Assembly (NCBI RefSeq): GCF_003332825.1
Contig: NZ_QIRF01000008.1
Span: forward strand, 1 to 64,000
DNA from: Dyella sp. C9
GTDB taxonomy: Bacteria; Pseudomonadota; Gammaproteobacteria; Xanthomonadales; Rhodanobacteraceae
Reading direction: 5' to 3'
DNA length: 64,000 bases
In this document: piece after piece, positions 45,545 through 55,944 of the stretch
Numbering within the stretch: the stretch's first letter is position 1
Layout: every line of letters begins with the position of its first letter
Translations under genes and position numbers: made by a program
The notes under the pieces: generated by a model
Told to the model about the DNA's origin: nothing
The model's database searches: none
The model's input: the letters and a program-made list of their open reading frames with translations, nothing else

Positions 45545-46156
45545 ATGGGCGTTTCCAAGCAGCAAGCCATTGAAAACAAAAAGGCTATTACCGATGCGGC
45601 CGAGCGGCTCTTTCGCGAGAAGGGCGTGTCGGCGGTGGGCCTGGCAGAGCTGACCAAGGCGGCCGGGTTCACGCAGGGCGGCTTCTACAACCACTTCAAG
45701 TCCAAGGACGCCCTGGTCGCCGCCGTGATGGAGAAGGCGATGGAGGGCGGGGCCGCCGCGCTTTTGGGTGGGCTCGAGGCCTCCAGGGCGCAAGCGGCCG
45801 AGCCCATGAAGGAGTACATCGATTACTACCTGTCCCCCGGGCACCTGGCCGATATCGAGGCCGGTTGTCCGTTGACGGCGTTTGCGGGCGACGTCCGCCG
45901 GCTCGGCGAGGAGGCGCGGCAGCGGTACGCCCGCGGGCTGGACTGGAATTTCGATCAGCTGGCCGGTGTCATCGATGGCAACAGCGCGCAGGAGAAGCGC
46001 CGGAAGGCCATTGCGCTGTTCAGCCAGATGGTGGGCTCGCTGCTGCTTTCGCGCGCGGTCGCCGAGGCTGATCCCGCGCTCGCCGAAGAAATACTCAGGG
46101 ACGGGCGGCTGCAGTCGTTGCAGGCCGTCGATGACGACGGCGCGCCGGAGCGCTGA
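45545..46156 (+). CDS. TetR-family repressor of the SnoaL-SDR operon, 203 aa
   Basis: The N-terminal helix-turn-helix reads ITDAAERLFREKGVSAVGLAELTKAAGFTQGGFYNHFKSKDALV in its key positions. The C-terminal helical domain includes GCPLTAFAGDVRRLGEEARQRY and FSQMVGSLLLSRAVAEADP, which is typical of NemR/AcrR-like regulators of electrophile response. It is divergent from the SnoaL-SDR pair across two operators, and an Old Yellow Enzyme gene follows 171 bases downstream. NemR-type control of an OYE is a known theme, so it may govern both. Confidence 0.92.
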   Translation: MGVSKQQAIENKKAITDAAERLFREKGVSAVGLAELTKAAGFTQGGFYNHFKSKDALVAAVMEKAMEGGAAALLGGLEASRAQAAEPMKEYIDYYLSPGHLADIEAGCPLTAFAGDVRRLGEEARQRYARGLDWNFDQLAGVIDGNSAQEKRRKAIALFSQMVGSLLLSRAVAEADPALAEEILRDGRLQSLQAVDDDGAPER

Positions 46157-46327
46157 GCGAACGCCAGGCCCTTGAGTGGCGACGCGCGCGGAGAGCGGCG
46201 CCCTCACCGCGCAGTGATGCGCCGCACACATGGGCTCGGCTACAAGTCCGGAACGACGGCGATGGCGATGCCTTGGCAAAAGCATCGGGTCACCGGCGTT
46301 TCCCGTCATGCACTGCTGAGGACCGCG

Positions 46328-47422
46328 ATGGATACCACGCCGCTGTTTCGCCCTTTCCATCATGGACAGCTCAGCCTGCCCAACCGCATCGTCATGGCAC
46401 CGATGACGCGACGCTTCAGCCCGGGCGGCGTCCCCGGCGCCGATGTGGTGGAGTACTACCGCCGCCGGGCGGCGGGTGGCGTCGGCCTGATCATCACCGA
46501 AGGCACCACGATCAACCGTGCCGCGGCATCCGACAACACCCGCATTCCCAACTTCCATGCGCCGGAAAGCATCGCCGGCTGGCAGCGGGTGGTGCAGGCG
46601 GTGCATGCCGAGGGTGGCAAGATCGCGCCGCAACTGTGGCACCAGGGCCTGGCACGCGCGGCCGGTGCGGGGCCCCACCCCGAAGCGCCGTCGGACGGCC
46701 CCACGGCCGTGGATGAGCGCTCACATGCGATGACCGACGCGGACATCGCCGACACCATCGCCGCCTTCGCTGCGGCGGCGGCCACGGCGCGGCAGCTCGG
46801 CTTCGACGCAGTGGAGCTGCACGGCGCGCATGGCTATCTCATCGACCAGTTCCTGTGGGCCACCACCAATCGTCGCGAGGACCGTTTTGGCGGCAACCCC
46901 GGGGAGCGCACGCGTTTTGCCGCGGAGGTCGTGCGCGCAGTGCGGGCCGCGACGGGGAGCGATTTCCCGCTGATCCTGCGGTTCTCCCAATGGAAGCTAC
47001 AGGACTACGGCGCCCGCCTTGCCGACACACCCCAGGAACTGGAGCGCGTGCTCGCGCCGCTGGTCGATGCGGGCGTGGATATCTTCCATGCGTCCACGCG
47101 CCGCTTCTGGCAAGCGGAGTTCGCCGGATCCGATCTCAACCTGGCCGGGTGGGCGCGGAAGCTGACCGGCCGACCCGCGATCAGCGTCGGCTCCGTGGGT
47201 CTCGCCGGGCCCGACTTCACGGAGCAGGTACGTGGACAGTCCAGCGAAGCGCCCATCGGTTCGCTGGACGATCTGCTGCGCCGCATGGAGGCCAACGAGT
47301 TCGACCTGGTCACCGTGGGTCGCGCTTTGATCAGCAACCCCGACTGGGCCACCAAGGTACGCGAAGGTCGCTTCGATCAACTGCATGCATTCCGCAAGAC
47401 GGACCTCGCCACACTCGCCTGA
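46328..47422 (+). CDS. Old Yellow Enzyme-type NADH:flavin oxidoreductase, 364 aa
   Basis: This FMN-dependent ene-reductase has the (beta/alpha)8 barrel pattern: NRIVMAPMTRRFSP at the N-terminus, GKIAPQLWHQG, FDAVELHGAHGYLIDQFL, RREDRFGGNPGERTRF and, near the end, FDLVTVGRALISNPDWATKV. Substrates of the family are alpha,beta-unsaturated carbonyls, nitroesters and quinones. It follows the TetR gene on the same strand with 171 bases between them, and may be part of an electrophile-response set with the divergent SDR operon. Confidence 0.92.
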   Translation: MDTTPLFRPFHHGQLSLPNRIVMAPMTRRFSPGGVPGADVVEYYRRRAAGGVGLIITEGTTINRAAASDNTRIPNFHAPESIAGWQRVVQAVHAEGGKIAPQLWHQGLARAAGAGPHPEAPSDGPTAVDERSHAMTDADIADTIAAFAAAAATARQLGFDAVELHGAHGYLIDQFLWATTNRREDRFGGNPGERTRFAAEVVRAVRAATGSDFPLILRFSQWKLQDYGARLADTPQELERVLAPLVDAGVDIFHASTRRFWQAEFAGSDLNLAGWARKLTGRPAISVGSVGLAGPDFTEQVRGQSSEAPIGSLDDLLRRMEANEFDLVTVGRALISNPDWATKVREGRFDQLHAFRKTDLATLA

Positions 47423-47644
47423 TACGGATTGCATCTGCGCCGGGTGCGGTCTTGCTCGCGCAAGCACTGACACATTTCCATGACATCGCACATGGAAACA
47501 TCGCCCGGCAACGCGCCCAATCGGCGGCGTCGTCGAGCACTGCGGATGGGCAAGCTTTGCCGGTCTCCACGTGCGGCTGTTTGATCTGGCCGCGCCTGCC
47601 CTGTTCGGCGCGCCCTTTTCTTCGCCCGTCCACAGGGATACGTC

Positions 47645-49609
47645 ATGACCGTTCGCCACGATTCCAGCGTCGCATTCGACAACGAGCCGGATGCCACTCG
47701 CCAGTACTGGCATAACCGCCCGGAAAACACCTTGCCGCCGCCGGACATGCTCGGGCCGTATTCCCGCAACCGGCCATTGGCACCCGAAGGCGTAAACGAG
47801 CGCAAGGCATGGATCATCGGCGGCGGCATCGCGGGGCTGGCGGCGGCGTTCTACCTGATCCGCGACGGGCATATGCCGGCCGCCAACATCACCATCATCG
47901 AAGGACTCGATGTGGAGGGTGGTTCGCTGGACGGCGCCGGCAATGCGCAGGATGGCTACCTCGTCCGCGGTGGTCGCGAAATGAACTGGAACTACGACAA
48001 TTTCTGGGACATGTTCCAGGACGTGCCGGCGTTGGAACTGCCGGCGGGTTTCAGCGTGCTCGACGAGTATCGCCTGGTAAACGACGCGGACCCCAACTGG
48101 TCCAAGGCGCGTCTCCTGCACAGGCAGGGGCAGGTCAAGGATTTCTCCACCTTCGGGCTCGACAAGTCACAGCAATGGGAGCTGATCCGCCTGCTGCTGA
48201 AGCGCAAGGAAGACCTGGACGACCTGACCATCGAGGACTACTTCAGCGACGGCTTCCTCAAGAGCAACTTCTGGTTCTTCTGGCGTTCCATGTTCGCCTT
48301 CGAGAACTGGCAGAGCCTGCTGGAGATGAAGCTGTACATGCACCGTTTCCTCGATGCCATCGATGGACTGAACGACATGTCGGCGCTGGTGTTTCCCAAG
48401 TACAACCAGTTCGACAGCTTCGTGCGGCCGTTGGCCAACATGCTGCGCGAGCAGGGCGTGAAGGTGGAGCTGGACACCCTGGTATACGACCTGGACCTGC
48501 GCACCGACGGTGCGGCGTACACGGTTACCGGCCTGCGCTGCGGCGGAGCCGGCGGCGAGCGGACGATACCGGTGGCGGCGGGCGACCTGGTGTTCGCCTT
48601 GACCGGGTCGATGACACAGGACACCGCCTATGGCGACATGGATACCGTGCCAGTGCTGGATCGCGAAAAGCTCGCCACGGCGCCGGAGGGCGGCTGGTCG
48701 TTGTGGCGCAACCTCGCAAAGAAATCGGCCATTTTCGGGCGACCCGGGAAGTTCTTCGGCAACGTCGACAAGTCGATGTGGGAATCCGCCACGCTGACCT
48801 GCAAACCCTCGCCGTTGACGGAAAAGATCCGCGAGCTTTCGGTCAACGACCCGTATTCGGGCAAGACCGCGACCGGTGGCGTCATCACCTTTACCGATTC
48901 GAACTGGGTGCTGAGCTTCACGGTGAACCGGCAGCCGCATTTCCCCGACCAGCCCAGGGACGTGCTGGTGGTGTGGGTGTATGCCCTGCTCATGGACAAG
49001 GACGGCAACCATGTGAAGAAGCCCATGCCGGCCTGTACCGGGCGCGAAATCCTGGCGGAGCTTTGCCATCACCTTGGCCTGGCCGACCAGATCGACGAAG
49101 TGGCGAAGCACACCAAGGTGCGCACCGCCCTGATGCCCTACATCACGGCCCAGTTCATGCCGCGCGCTGCTGGTGATCGCCCGCGCGTGGTGCCGGCCGG
49201 CTGCACCAATCTGGGCTTGCTCGGGCAGTTCGTGGAAACCCACAACGACGTGGTGTTCACCATGGAGAGCTCGGTGCGCACCGCACGTATCGCGGTGTAC
49301 ACCCTGCTTGGGCTGCGCAAGCAGGTGCCCGACCTGTCGCCCACGCAATACGACATTCGCCACCTGCTGAAGGCCGCGCGCACCATCAACAACAACCAGC
49401 CTTTCGTGGGAGAGCGCCTGCTGCATCGCTTGCTGGACAAGACCTACTTCGCGCACGTATTGCCGCCGCTTCCAGTGGACGAGCGCGGGACTCGCCAGAA
49501 GATCGATGACGAAGTGGTGTCGTTGCTTGGTGCAGGCAGTCACGCGTTGAAGAGCATCTCGGGCTGGCTGGACCAGTTCGGCGACAACCTGCGCAAGCGC
49601 AGGCGCTAG
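47645..49609 (+). CDS. ohyA: Oleate hydratase, 654 aa
   Basis: This FAD-dependent fatty-acid hydratase of the myosin-cross-reactive-antigen family adds water to the cis-9 double bond of oleic acid. [32 protein letters not shown] is the FAD-binding region (key residues GGGIAG). The family-specific [47 protein letters not shown] and [27 protein letters not shown] are well conserved, and the C-terminal [16 protein letters not shown] is present. It is a monocistronic gene, and its length fits the larger family members. Confidence 0.94.
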   Translation: MTVRHDSSVAFDNEPDATRQYWHNRPENTLPPPDMLGPYSRNRPLAPEGVNERKAWIIGGGIAGLAAAFYLIRDGHMPAANITIIEGLDVEGGSLDGAGNAQDGYLVRGGREMNWNYDNFWDMFQDVPALELPAGFSVLDEYRLVNDADPNWSKARLLHRQGQVKDFSTFGLDKSQQWELIRLLLKRKEDLDDLTIEDYFSDGFLKSNFWFFWRSMFAFENWQSLLEMKLYMHRFLDAIDGLNDMSALVFPKYNQFDSFVRPLANMLREQGVKVELDTLVYDLDLRTDGAAYTVTGLRCGGAGGERTIPVAAGDLVFALTGSMTQDTAYGDMDTVPVLDREKLATAPEGGWSLWRNLAKKSAIFGRPGKFFGNVDKSMWESATLTCKPSPLTEKIRELSVNDPYSGKTATGGVITFTDSNWVLSFTVNRQPHFPDQPRDVLVVWVYALLMDKDGNHVKKPMPACTGREILAELCHHLGLADQIDEVAKHTKVRTALMPYITAQFMPRAAGDRPRVVPAGCTNLGLLGQFVETHNDVVFTMESSVRTARIAVYTLLGLRKQVPDLSPTQYDIRHLLKAARTINNNQPFVGERLLHRLLDKTYFAHVLPPLPVDERGTRQKIDDEVVSLLGAGSHALKSISGWLDQFGDNLRKRRR

Positions 49610-49988
49610 AGGCCCCGAGCATGTGAAAACGTTGCCGCTGATGCGCGGCCGCTGCATGTAGAAAGCTCTCGCGCGGCGTACATCGGGCGCGGCCACCAGG
49701 GTGGTGCGGCTGCATCGGTACACGTGGGGTCGGGCATTCACTCGCCCGGATTTACGGACCGAATGTCATCACGCATGAGCGTTTTCAAAAAGGTTTAAAG
49801 GGAAACGCCATGACGTTGTGCACATCGCCATGCCTGCCGGGTGGTGATATCTCTGGAAGCATCTCCATCACGGGCGCGCGCGGACCGGGCGTCATGCGCG
49901 GTGCGCCGTCGCGTGGCCAGGCTTGGCGATCGCGGGGGCGTCGAGCCGTGGTGTCATCAACGAGCAGATGCGTTCAAGAGGAGTGAAC
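49610..49988. other. Intergenic region with a possible leader ORF
   Basis: This stretch of 379 bases has no established gene. An AAAGGGAAACGCC site precedes a 58-codon frame at 49810-49986 that is listed separately. Confidence 0.5.
49810..49986 (+). CDS. Possible 58-aa leader peptide
   Basis: An ATG at 49810 with an AAAGGGA ribosome-binding site opens a 58-codon frame that stops at 49984-49986, two bases before the next gene's ATG. The product would be Arg/Gly/Ser-rich without homology I know. The tight end-to-start spacing hints at translational coupling with the DUF5694 gene. It may equally be a chance frame. Confidence 0.3.
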   Translation: MTLCTSPCLPGGDISGSISITGARGPGVMRGAPSRGQAWRSRGRRAVVSSTSRCVQEE

Positions 49989-51074
49989 ATGCTGCAACGA
50001 CTGTCGACATGGTCTTTTGGATTGGCCTTGATGGCGCCGGCCCTGGGGTGTGCGCAAGTGGATCTCTCGGGGTTGGACAAGGGCATGGCCGGGCCGCGCA
50101 GCGAGGTGTTGGTACTTGGCAGCGTGCACCTTTCGCAGTTGCCCAAGGGTGCCCATGTCACGCCCGCGCAATTGCAGCCCGTGATCGATCGGCTGGCCGC
50201 CTATCGGCCCGGCATCATCACCATCGAAGGCCTTTCCGGCGAGACGTGCGATCTGATGGCGCGTCATCCCGCGGTTTACGACGCCGATGACGTCAAGACG
50301 TACTGCCCGGATACCTCGGCGGCAAGGGCGGCCACCGGGCTCGATGTGCCGGCGGCCATCGCCGAGTCCAGGCGTCTTCTGGATAGCTGGCCGAAGCAGC
50401 CCACGCCGGCGCAGCGGCGCCACCTGGCCGCGGTGTTCCTGGCCGCGGGCGATCCCGTGTCGGCCGTGGTGCAGTGGCTACAATTGCCCGATGCCGAGCG
50501 CCATGCCGGCGATGGCCTGAGCGAGGCGTTGGTGCAGCAACTGCGCAAGGGCGAAAGCCGCCCCAACGAAAGCAACCAGATTGCCGCCGTGCTTGCCGCG
50601 CGACTGGGCCTGCAGCGCGTGTATCCGGTGGACGACCATACCGGGGACAATATCGCCATCGACGATCCGGCGGCCTACGGCAAGGCGATCCGTGCTGCCT
50701 GGGCCCAGGCGGCGCCGAGGGCCCGGTCGATGAGGGAGCGTGGGGACGAGCTTGCCACCAAGGGTGACATGCTCGGGCTCTACCGCTTCATCAATGACCC
50801 GGCCAACCAGCAGCTGACCTCGGAATCGGACTTCGGCGCCGCGCTGAAGGATCCATCGCCGCAGCACTATGGCCAGCGCTACGTGGCAGGTTGGGAGGGG
50901 CGCAACCTGCGCATGGTCGCGAACATCCGCAGCAGCTTTTCCGACCGCCCCGGTGCACGCGTGCTGGTGATCGTCGGTGCAACGCACAAGCCATGGTTCG
51001 ATCGCTGGCTGGGGCAGTTGCAGGGCGTGGACATGGTGGACGCGGAGAAGATCCTCGATGCCACCGCGGGCTGA
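49989..51074 (+). CDS. DUF5694/TraB-like exported protein, 361 aa
   Basis: This secreted protein resembles the DUF5694 family in the TraB/GumN-like clan. After a signal peptide (LSTWSFGLALMAPALGCAQ) it has SEVLVLGSVHLSQLPKG with the clan's first His. GIITIEGLSGETCDLM (Glu) follows, and a second motif VLVIVGATHKPWFDRWL is near the C-terminus. These mark a probable metal site related to ChaN/TraB proteins. GAGGAG at about 49977 supports the ATG at 49989. Function is unknown in this family; an erythromycin-esterase-like hydrolytic role has been speculated for the clan. Confidence 0.78.
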   Translation: MLQRLSTWSFGLALMAPALGCAQVDLSGLDKGMAGPRSEVLVLGSVHLSQLPKGAHVTPAQLQPVIDRLAAYRPGIITIEGLSGETCDLMARHPAVYDADDVKTYCPDTSAARAATGLDVPAAIAESRRLLDSWPKQPTPAQRRHLAAVFLAAGDPVSAVVQWLQLPDAERHAGDGLSEALVQQLRKGESRPNESNQIAAVLAARLGLQRVYPVDDHTGDNIAIDDPAAYGKAIRAAWAQAAPRARSMRERGDELATKGDMLGLYRFINDPANQQLTSESDFGAALKDPSPQHYGQRYVAGWEGRNLRMVANIRSSFSDRPGARVLVIVGATHKPWFDRWLGQLQGVDMVDAEKILDATAG

Positions 51075-51097
51075 TCCGCCAGGCAGGGGCGCGGGAC

Positions 51098-51949
51098 TCA
51101 GGCGGCCATCACTCGCCGTGCGAAGGTGCTGAAGGCCTCGGCGACTTCGCCGGGGTTGTCGATCCAGGGGAAATGTCCCGCGCGGGCAATCGGGCGCACC
51201 ATCACGTTGGGCGTGTTGTATTTCGGTGCCGACCAGCCGCGTTGCGTCACGATGCGGTCGCGGTCGCCCCACAGGCGCAGCACCGGTATGTCGGTGGGCC
51301 ACCATGCGGCGCGATAGCTGTGGTCGAAGCAGGCATCGGACCATTCCACGGCCGCGCTGTTGTAGGGCATGCGGGCAAGCAGCGCGCGCCCCACTTCGAG
51401 CGCATCGGCGGTGAAGTTCCACTCGGCGGACGACACCGCAAGCGTGGTCAGGTTGCCGATCGACTTCTCCTCGGCGTAAGCCACCGCGGCTTGTTCGAAG
51501 GCAGGCAGCGGGTACTTGCGCGTCATCTCCACATAGGCGGGATGCCACGAGGCGTCGGGCGCCGTATCCAGCAGCGCCAGGCCGCGCACCAGTCCGTGCA
51601 GCTGCGGGGTGGCGAGCAGGTACATGCCGCCGGTGGAATGGCCGACGTAGACCGCATTGGGCAGGACCTGCGCAGCCTCGACCAGTACCTGCGGCCACTG
51701 GCTGTAGGGATCGTCATCGTCGTGCAACGTGTTGGACCCGTCGCCTGGCAGGTCCACCAGCCAGATCTGTCCCGGCACCGCCATCGCATCGGCGAGCTCG
51801 TGCAGGCTCTCCGATCCAATGCCGGGGCCACCGGGCAATAGCAACCAGTTGAGGTGGTCCCCTCGCTTGGAGTGGAATCGCATCCTCACGCCGGATGGTG
51901 TGTAGCGTGTTTCCATCGTGGTCGTTCGCATGGCTTGGAAAACGGCCAT
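51098..51949 (-). CDS. Alpha/beta hydrolase, 283 aa
   Basis: This is a cytoplasmic alpha/beta hydrolase without a signal peptide. LLLPGGPGIGSESL is the HGGPG-like oxyanion region, GHSTGGMYLL holds the Ser, WGDRDRIV holds the Asp and GHFPWIDNPGEVAEAF holds the His. The PGGPG motif recalls prolyl aminopeptidases and lactonases. ATGs at 51931 and 51916 are alternative starts. It converges with the DUF5694 gene and is divergent from nothing obvious. The substrate is open. Confidence 0.85.
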   Translation of the reverse strand: MAVFQAMRTTTMETRYTPSGVRMRFHSKRGDHLNWLLLPGGPGIGSESLHELADAMAVPGQIWLVDLPGDGSNTLHDDDDPYSQWPQVLVEAAQVLPNAVYVGHSTGGMYLLATPQLHGLVRGLALLDTAPDASWHPAYVEMTRKYPLPAFEQAAVAYAEEKSIGNLTTLAVSSAEWNFTADALEVGRALLARMPYNSAAVEWSDACFDHSYRAAWWPTDIPVLRLWGDRDRIVTQRGWSAPKYNTPNVMVRPIARAGHFPWIDNPGEVAEAFSTFARRVMAA

Positions 51950-52034
51950 GCTGCGGCAAGCCGCCTACACGGACTTTTCAAAACGCCCGCTTCCTTGCAG
52001 GGAAGCACGTTGCGACGAAGCGGGCGCCTTCAGC

Positions 52035-52415
52035 TCAAAGCGAGGTATCCAGCAAGGCTTGTTCGAGATCCGCATGGGCATCATCGACCTTGCGCTGGCG
52101 GTCGGCGATCTTCTGCGGGCTCTTGCCCTCGTCCTTCGCCTCCTGCAGCTCCTGCTCGCGTTCGGCCAGCTTCTGCCGGGCCTTGGTGACCTTCTGCTCC
52201 GCGTCCGAACGCAGCGATGCCTCGGTGCAGTGTGCCTTTACTTCGGCCAAAGCCCTTTGCAGTCCCTGCACGCGCGACGTGTTGCCATGGGCCTGGGCAT
52301 AGGCGATCTCGCTTTCGATCGACTGCTGCTTGGCGTTGCATCCGCCCGTTTGCGCAAAGGCTGCGACGGGCAGGACGGACATGGCGAGCAGGGCCGCGGC
52401 GACAACAGGTTTCAT
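52035..52415 (-). CDS. DUF1090-family periplasmic protein, 126 aa
   Basis: This exported helical protein is of the YqjC/DUF1090 type. After a signal peptide (cleavage VAAFA-QT) come GGCNAKQQSIESEIAYAQAHGN and RVQGLQRALAEVKAHCT, with two conserved cysteines. A long charged coiled-coil-like region (residues about 75-120, QKLAEREQELQEAKDEG and following) ends the protein. The ATG at 52415 is used. Its role in the family is not established; it is co-oriented with the hydrolase 85 bases downstream. Confidence 0.85.
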   Translation of the reverse strand: MKPVVAAALLAMSVLPVAAFAQTGGCNAKQQSIESEIAYAQAHGNTSRVQGLQRALAEVKAHCTEASLRSDAEQKVTKARQKLAEREQELQEAKDEGKSPQKIADRQRKVDDAHADLEQALLDTSL

Positions 52416-52562
52416 GGGTGCTTCCTCGTGTTGAAGACGCCGGCACGAGGCCGGCGGTGATCCATCATGGCGTCTTCGCGAACAGCGGGTGTGTGTGTTT
52501 CGTGATGCCGGCCCGGGCGCCGCCGCCGGCGGGAAACGCGCGGGGAATGGAACGTGTGTTCG

Positions 52563-52581
52563 CATACTACCCCCGGGTATG
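52563..52581. promoter_or_regulatory. Probable FrmR operator
   Basis: CATACTACCCCCGGGTATG has CATAC/GTATG arms around a C/G-tract, the pattern of FrmR/RcnR/CsoR operators. It is 38 bases upstream of the frmR start. Confidence 0.7.
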
Positions 52582-52618
52582 TTAGGTTACTCCCCTCCAG
52601 TATCGTCAGGCACGGCCC

Positions 52619-52894
52619 ATGCCCCACTCTGTCGAAGAAAAAAAGCGTGTTCTTGCCCGTGTTCGCCGCGTGCGCGGCCAGCTGGATGCGCTGGAGCGCG
52701 CGCTGGAGGAGGGGGCCGAGTGTGGTCCGATCCTGCAGCAGATCGCCGCGGTACGTGGTGCCATCAACGGCCTGATGGCCGGCGTGCTCGAAAGCCACCT
52801 GCGCGAGGAGTTTTCCCATCTTGCGCAAGCCAAGGGAGCGCCGGAGAAGTCCATCGACGAGGTGGTTTCCCTCGTGCGCTCGTATCTTCGCTGA
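52619..52894 (+). CDS. frmR: Formaldehyde-responsive repressor, 91 aa
   Basis: FrmR is a CsoR/RcnR-fold tetrameric repressor that reads formaldehyde through a Cys near residue 35 and the N-terminal Pro2. Both are present here ([29 protein letters not shown], then [20 protein letters not shown]). The length is typical. The C/G-tract palindrome upstream is the expected operator. The frmA gene follows after 61 bases, so the pair forms an autoregulated formaldehyde-defence unit. Confidence 0.92.
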   Translation: MPHSVEEKKRVLARVRRVRGQLDALERALEEGAECGPILQQIAAVRGAINGLMAGVLESHLREEFSHLAQAKGAPEKSIDEVVSLVRSYLR

Positions 52895-52940
52895 CCTGTT
52901 CGGGTGGCCACGCGTGCCGCCTGTCGTTTTCCATCCTTGA

Positions 52941-54065
<1,125 letters not shown>

Positions 54066-54082
54066 TCCATTGCCATCGACAG

Positions 54083-54107
54083 GCGTGGGCGTGTTCGACG
54101 CCCACGC
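54083..54107 (+). terminator. Hairpin after frmA
   Basis: GCGTGGGCG at 54083-54091 and CGCCCACGC at 54099-54107 form a 9-base perfect stem with a 7-base loop, 17 bases after the frmA stop. Confidence 0.6.
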
Positions 54108-54120
54108 ACCTGGTGTCGAA

Positions 54121-54146
54121 GCCGTTGCCGGGATGCCGGCAACGGC
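54121..54146. terminator. Strong hairpin between convergent genes
   Basis: GCCGTTGCCGG and CCGGCAACGGC form an 11-base perfect stem with a GATG loop, with CGAAGCC/GGCTTCG pairing outside. It lies just before the end of the convergent membrane-protein gene and may act in both directions. Confidence 0.6.
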
Positions 54147-54168
54147 CGATGGCTTCGCGGCCTGCGGC

Positions 54169-54828
54169 TCAGGAGATGGTCGCCGCCTCGCCTGCAAGGG
54201 CCGTTGCATCCTTGCGCGTTGCAAGCCTGACCAGTTCGCTCGGGTGGTCCGCGTAAAGCAACAACCATCGGCGCGGTGGCAGTGGCTTGCCGTTCCGGAG
54301 CAGCTCCACCCCAGTCATGGCGCCGGCATCGAGCTCGATGGCCAGGTTCGGCGGATCCAGTTCGCTCATCCTCAGCGTGTCACGCATCGCCACGCCCTGC
54401 GTTGCGGCCCAGGCATGGCGGGAGCCCTGCACGGGAACCGCGCGGACCATCGCGCCACGAGGCAGCTTGCCGCTGTGCCGTATGCTCCCGCCTATCCACA
54501 GCTGGTGATCATCGATGACATGCGGCACGGCCGCGACCACGCTGCGCGCCGCCAGTGCCCAGCCCACCGCATAAAGCCCGAAGGCCGCGATCAACGCGTG
54601 AACCAGCCAGGGATGGGTCGGGTGGCACAGCGCGACGATCACCAGCGACAACGGAACATCACCCATCAGCCCGACCAGGACCACCGGCAGCAGGACGCTG
54701 GTCACCGGCCCGTTGGCCGTTGTAAAACGTTGCCCCGGGGGATGGCTCGCGACAAGGGCAGCACTCGGCCGGGGGCGCCGAAGCAGGATGGCAAGACACT
54801 CTCGCCGAAGGCTGGGAGTTCGCGGCAT
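54169..54828 (-). CDS. Hypothetical membrane protein, 219 aa
   Basis: The N-terminal third is basic and polar, followed by two hydrophobic segments (about residues 43-68, VLLPVVLVGLMGDVPLSLVI, and 74-96, WLVHALIAAFGLYAVGWALA). The remaining 120 residues are soluble, with HVIDDHQLWIGGSI and LLRNGKPLPPRRWLLLYADHP, reminiscent of a bacterial PH-like or photosystem-type beta domain, though I cannot assign a family. It converges with frmA. Confidence 0.55.
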   Translation of the reverse strand: MPRTPSLRRECLAILLRRPRPSAALVASHPPGQRFTTANGPVTSVLLPVVLVGLMGDVPLSLVIVALCHPTHPWLVHALIAAFGLYAVGWALAARSVVAAVPHVIDDHQLWIGGSIRHSGKLPRGAMVRAVPVQGSRHAWAATQGVAMRDTLRMSELDPPNLAIELDAGAMTGVELLRNGKPLPPRRWLLLYADHPSELVRLATRKDATALAGEAATIS

Positions 54829-55103
54829 TCGACGTTCCTGTCGTTGATCAGCGGGATACTAACGCCGCCGATCGCGATGTACGACGGAGTGCGGAGGCCG
54901 GAATGGCAGCTGCCGGGGCTGGCGTCTCGTCTGCCGACGGCGCGAGGAGATGTTCCTCGATCGCACCTGCATCGCGGGTGGGTGATGGCTAAGATGCTGG
55001 GGCGGTCGCAACCCCATAGCCGAATTCGATCTCAGGGCTTGCCATGCCGATCAAACGGGACGCGTCCACAGGCCATGCGTCCGTCCACAAGGGAAGAATC
55101 ATC

Positions 55104-55679
55104 ATGAAATGGAAAACCCGCGCTACACCGCTGTTGAAACTCGCCACTTGCGTGGCCATCGTGTGCAGTACGGTGCGCGTCGCCTCTGCCGAACCTGGCG
55201 GGTTGCCGCCCTGGCAGTTTGGCATGACACCGGAGCAGGTCTCGGCGTTTCAGGTATACGGTCCTTACAAGTCCTTCAGGAACGGTGACCTGGAAACCTA
55301 TGCGGGAATCTTCAATGACCGTAAGGAGAATGTGCAGTTCTTCTTCCGGGATGGAAGACTCGCGCGCATCGGCATCTACCTCTATGAAGGCCAGGACGCC
55401 AAGGAGGCTGCCGCTACCTGGGGTCGTGCGTACGCAACGCTGAAATCCATGTTCGGCGAGATGGAGTTGCCCGGCCTCCAGCTTTCGGGTGAAGGTGATA
55501 TCCCACCCGAGGCGGTAGGTGCCGCTGCCGGCGCCAACGTGGGCATGGGAAACAAGATGCAGATGGCGCCGATGCACCAGGGGGCTGACAAGTTCGTCTT
55601 TGGCAGCTTCTGGCGGGCGAGTGTGCAGGGCCACATGTTTTATTACGTGACGGTGATGTACGAACCACCGCATGGATAA
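55104..55679 (+). CDS. Secreted hypothetical protein, 191 aa
   Basis: The ATG at 55104 follows AAGGGAAGA. A signal peptide (LLKLATCVAIVCSTVRVASA) leads into a mature region that opens with GGLPPWQFGMTPEQVSAFQVYGPYKSF. The WxFGMTxEQV phrase is common among secreted beta-domain proteins of unknown function found next to envelope genes. A Met/Ala/Gly-rich stretch (GAAAGANVGMGNKMQMAPM) lies near the C-terminus, followed by an aromatic strand. It is a single gene between a divergent membrane-protein gene and the formate dehydrogenase operon. Confidence 0.7.
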   Translation: MKWKTRATPLLKLATCVAIVCSTVRVASAEPGGLPPWQFGMTPEQVSAFQVYGPYKSFRNGDLETYAGIFNDRKENVQFFFRDGRLARIGIYLYEGQDAKEAAATWGRAYATLKSMFGEMELPGLQLSGEGDIPPEAVGAAAGANVGMGNKMQMAPMHQGADKFVFGSFWRASVQGHMFYYVTVMYEPPHG

Positions 55680-55944
55680 CCGAAGGCGTCGCCTGGTTTT
55701 CACCTGCCCTGAACAATCCACGCGCCCGCGCGACACGATGCCCGCCTGGCGTTTGTGACAAGCGGGGCGCCCCCCGCGCCACGGCGTAAAACCGCAAGAA
55801 CCTGGACCGCCAGACCCCACTAGCTGTGCTACATTTTTGAACAGGCGGCGGGGTCTATCCCCGTCGTCGCCACGGAGATTTTCGAGCAACGTCCATCGCC
55901 CCTTGGGGCGGTATGTCTAGCCAGATTTCCCGGGAGCGCAAGCG

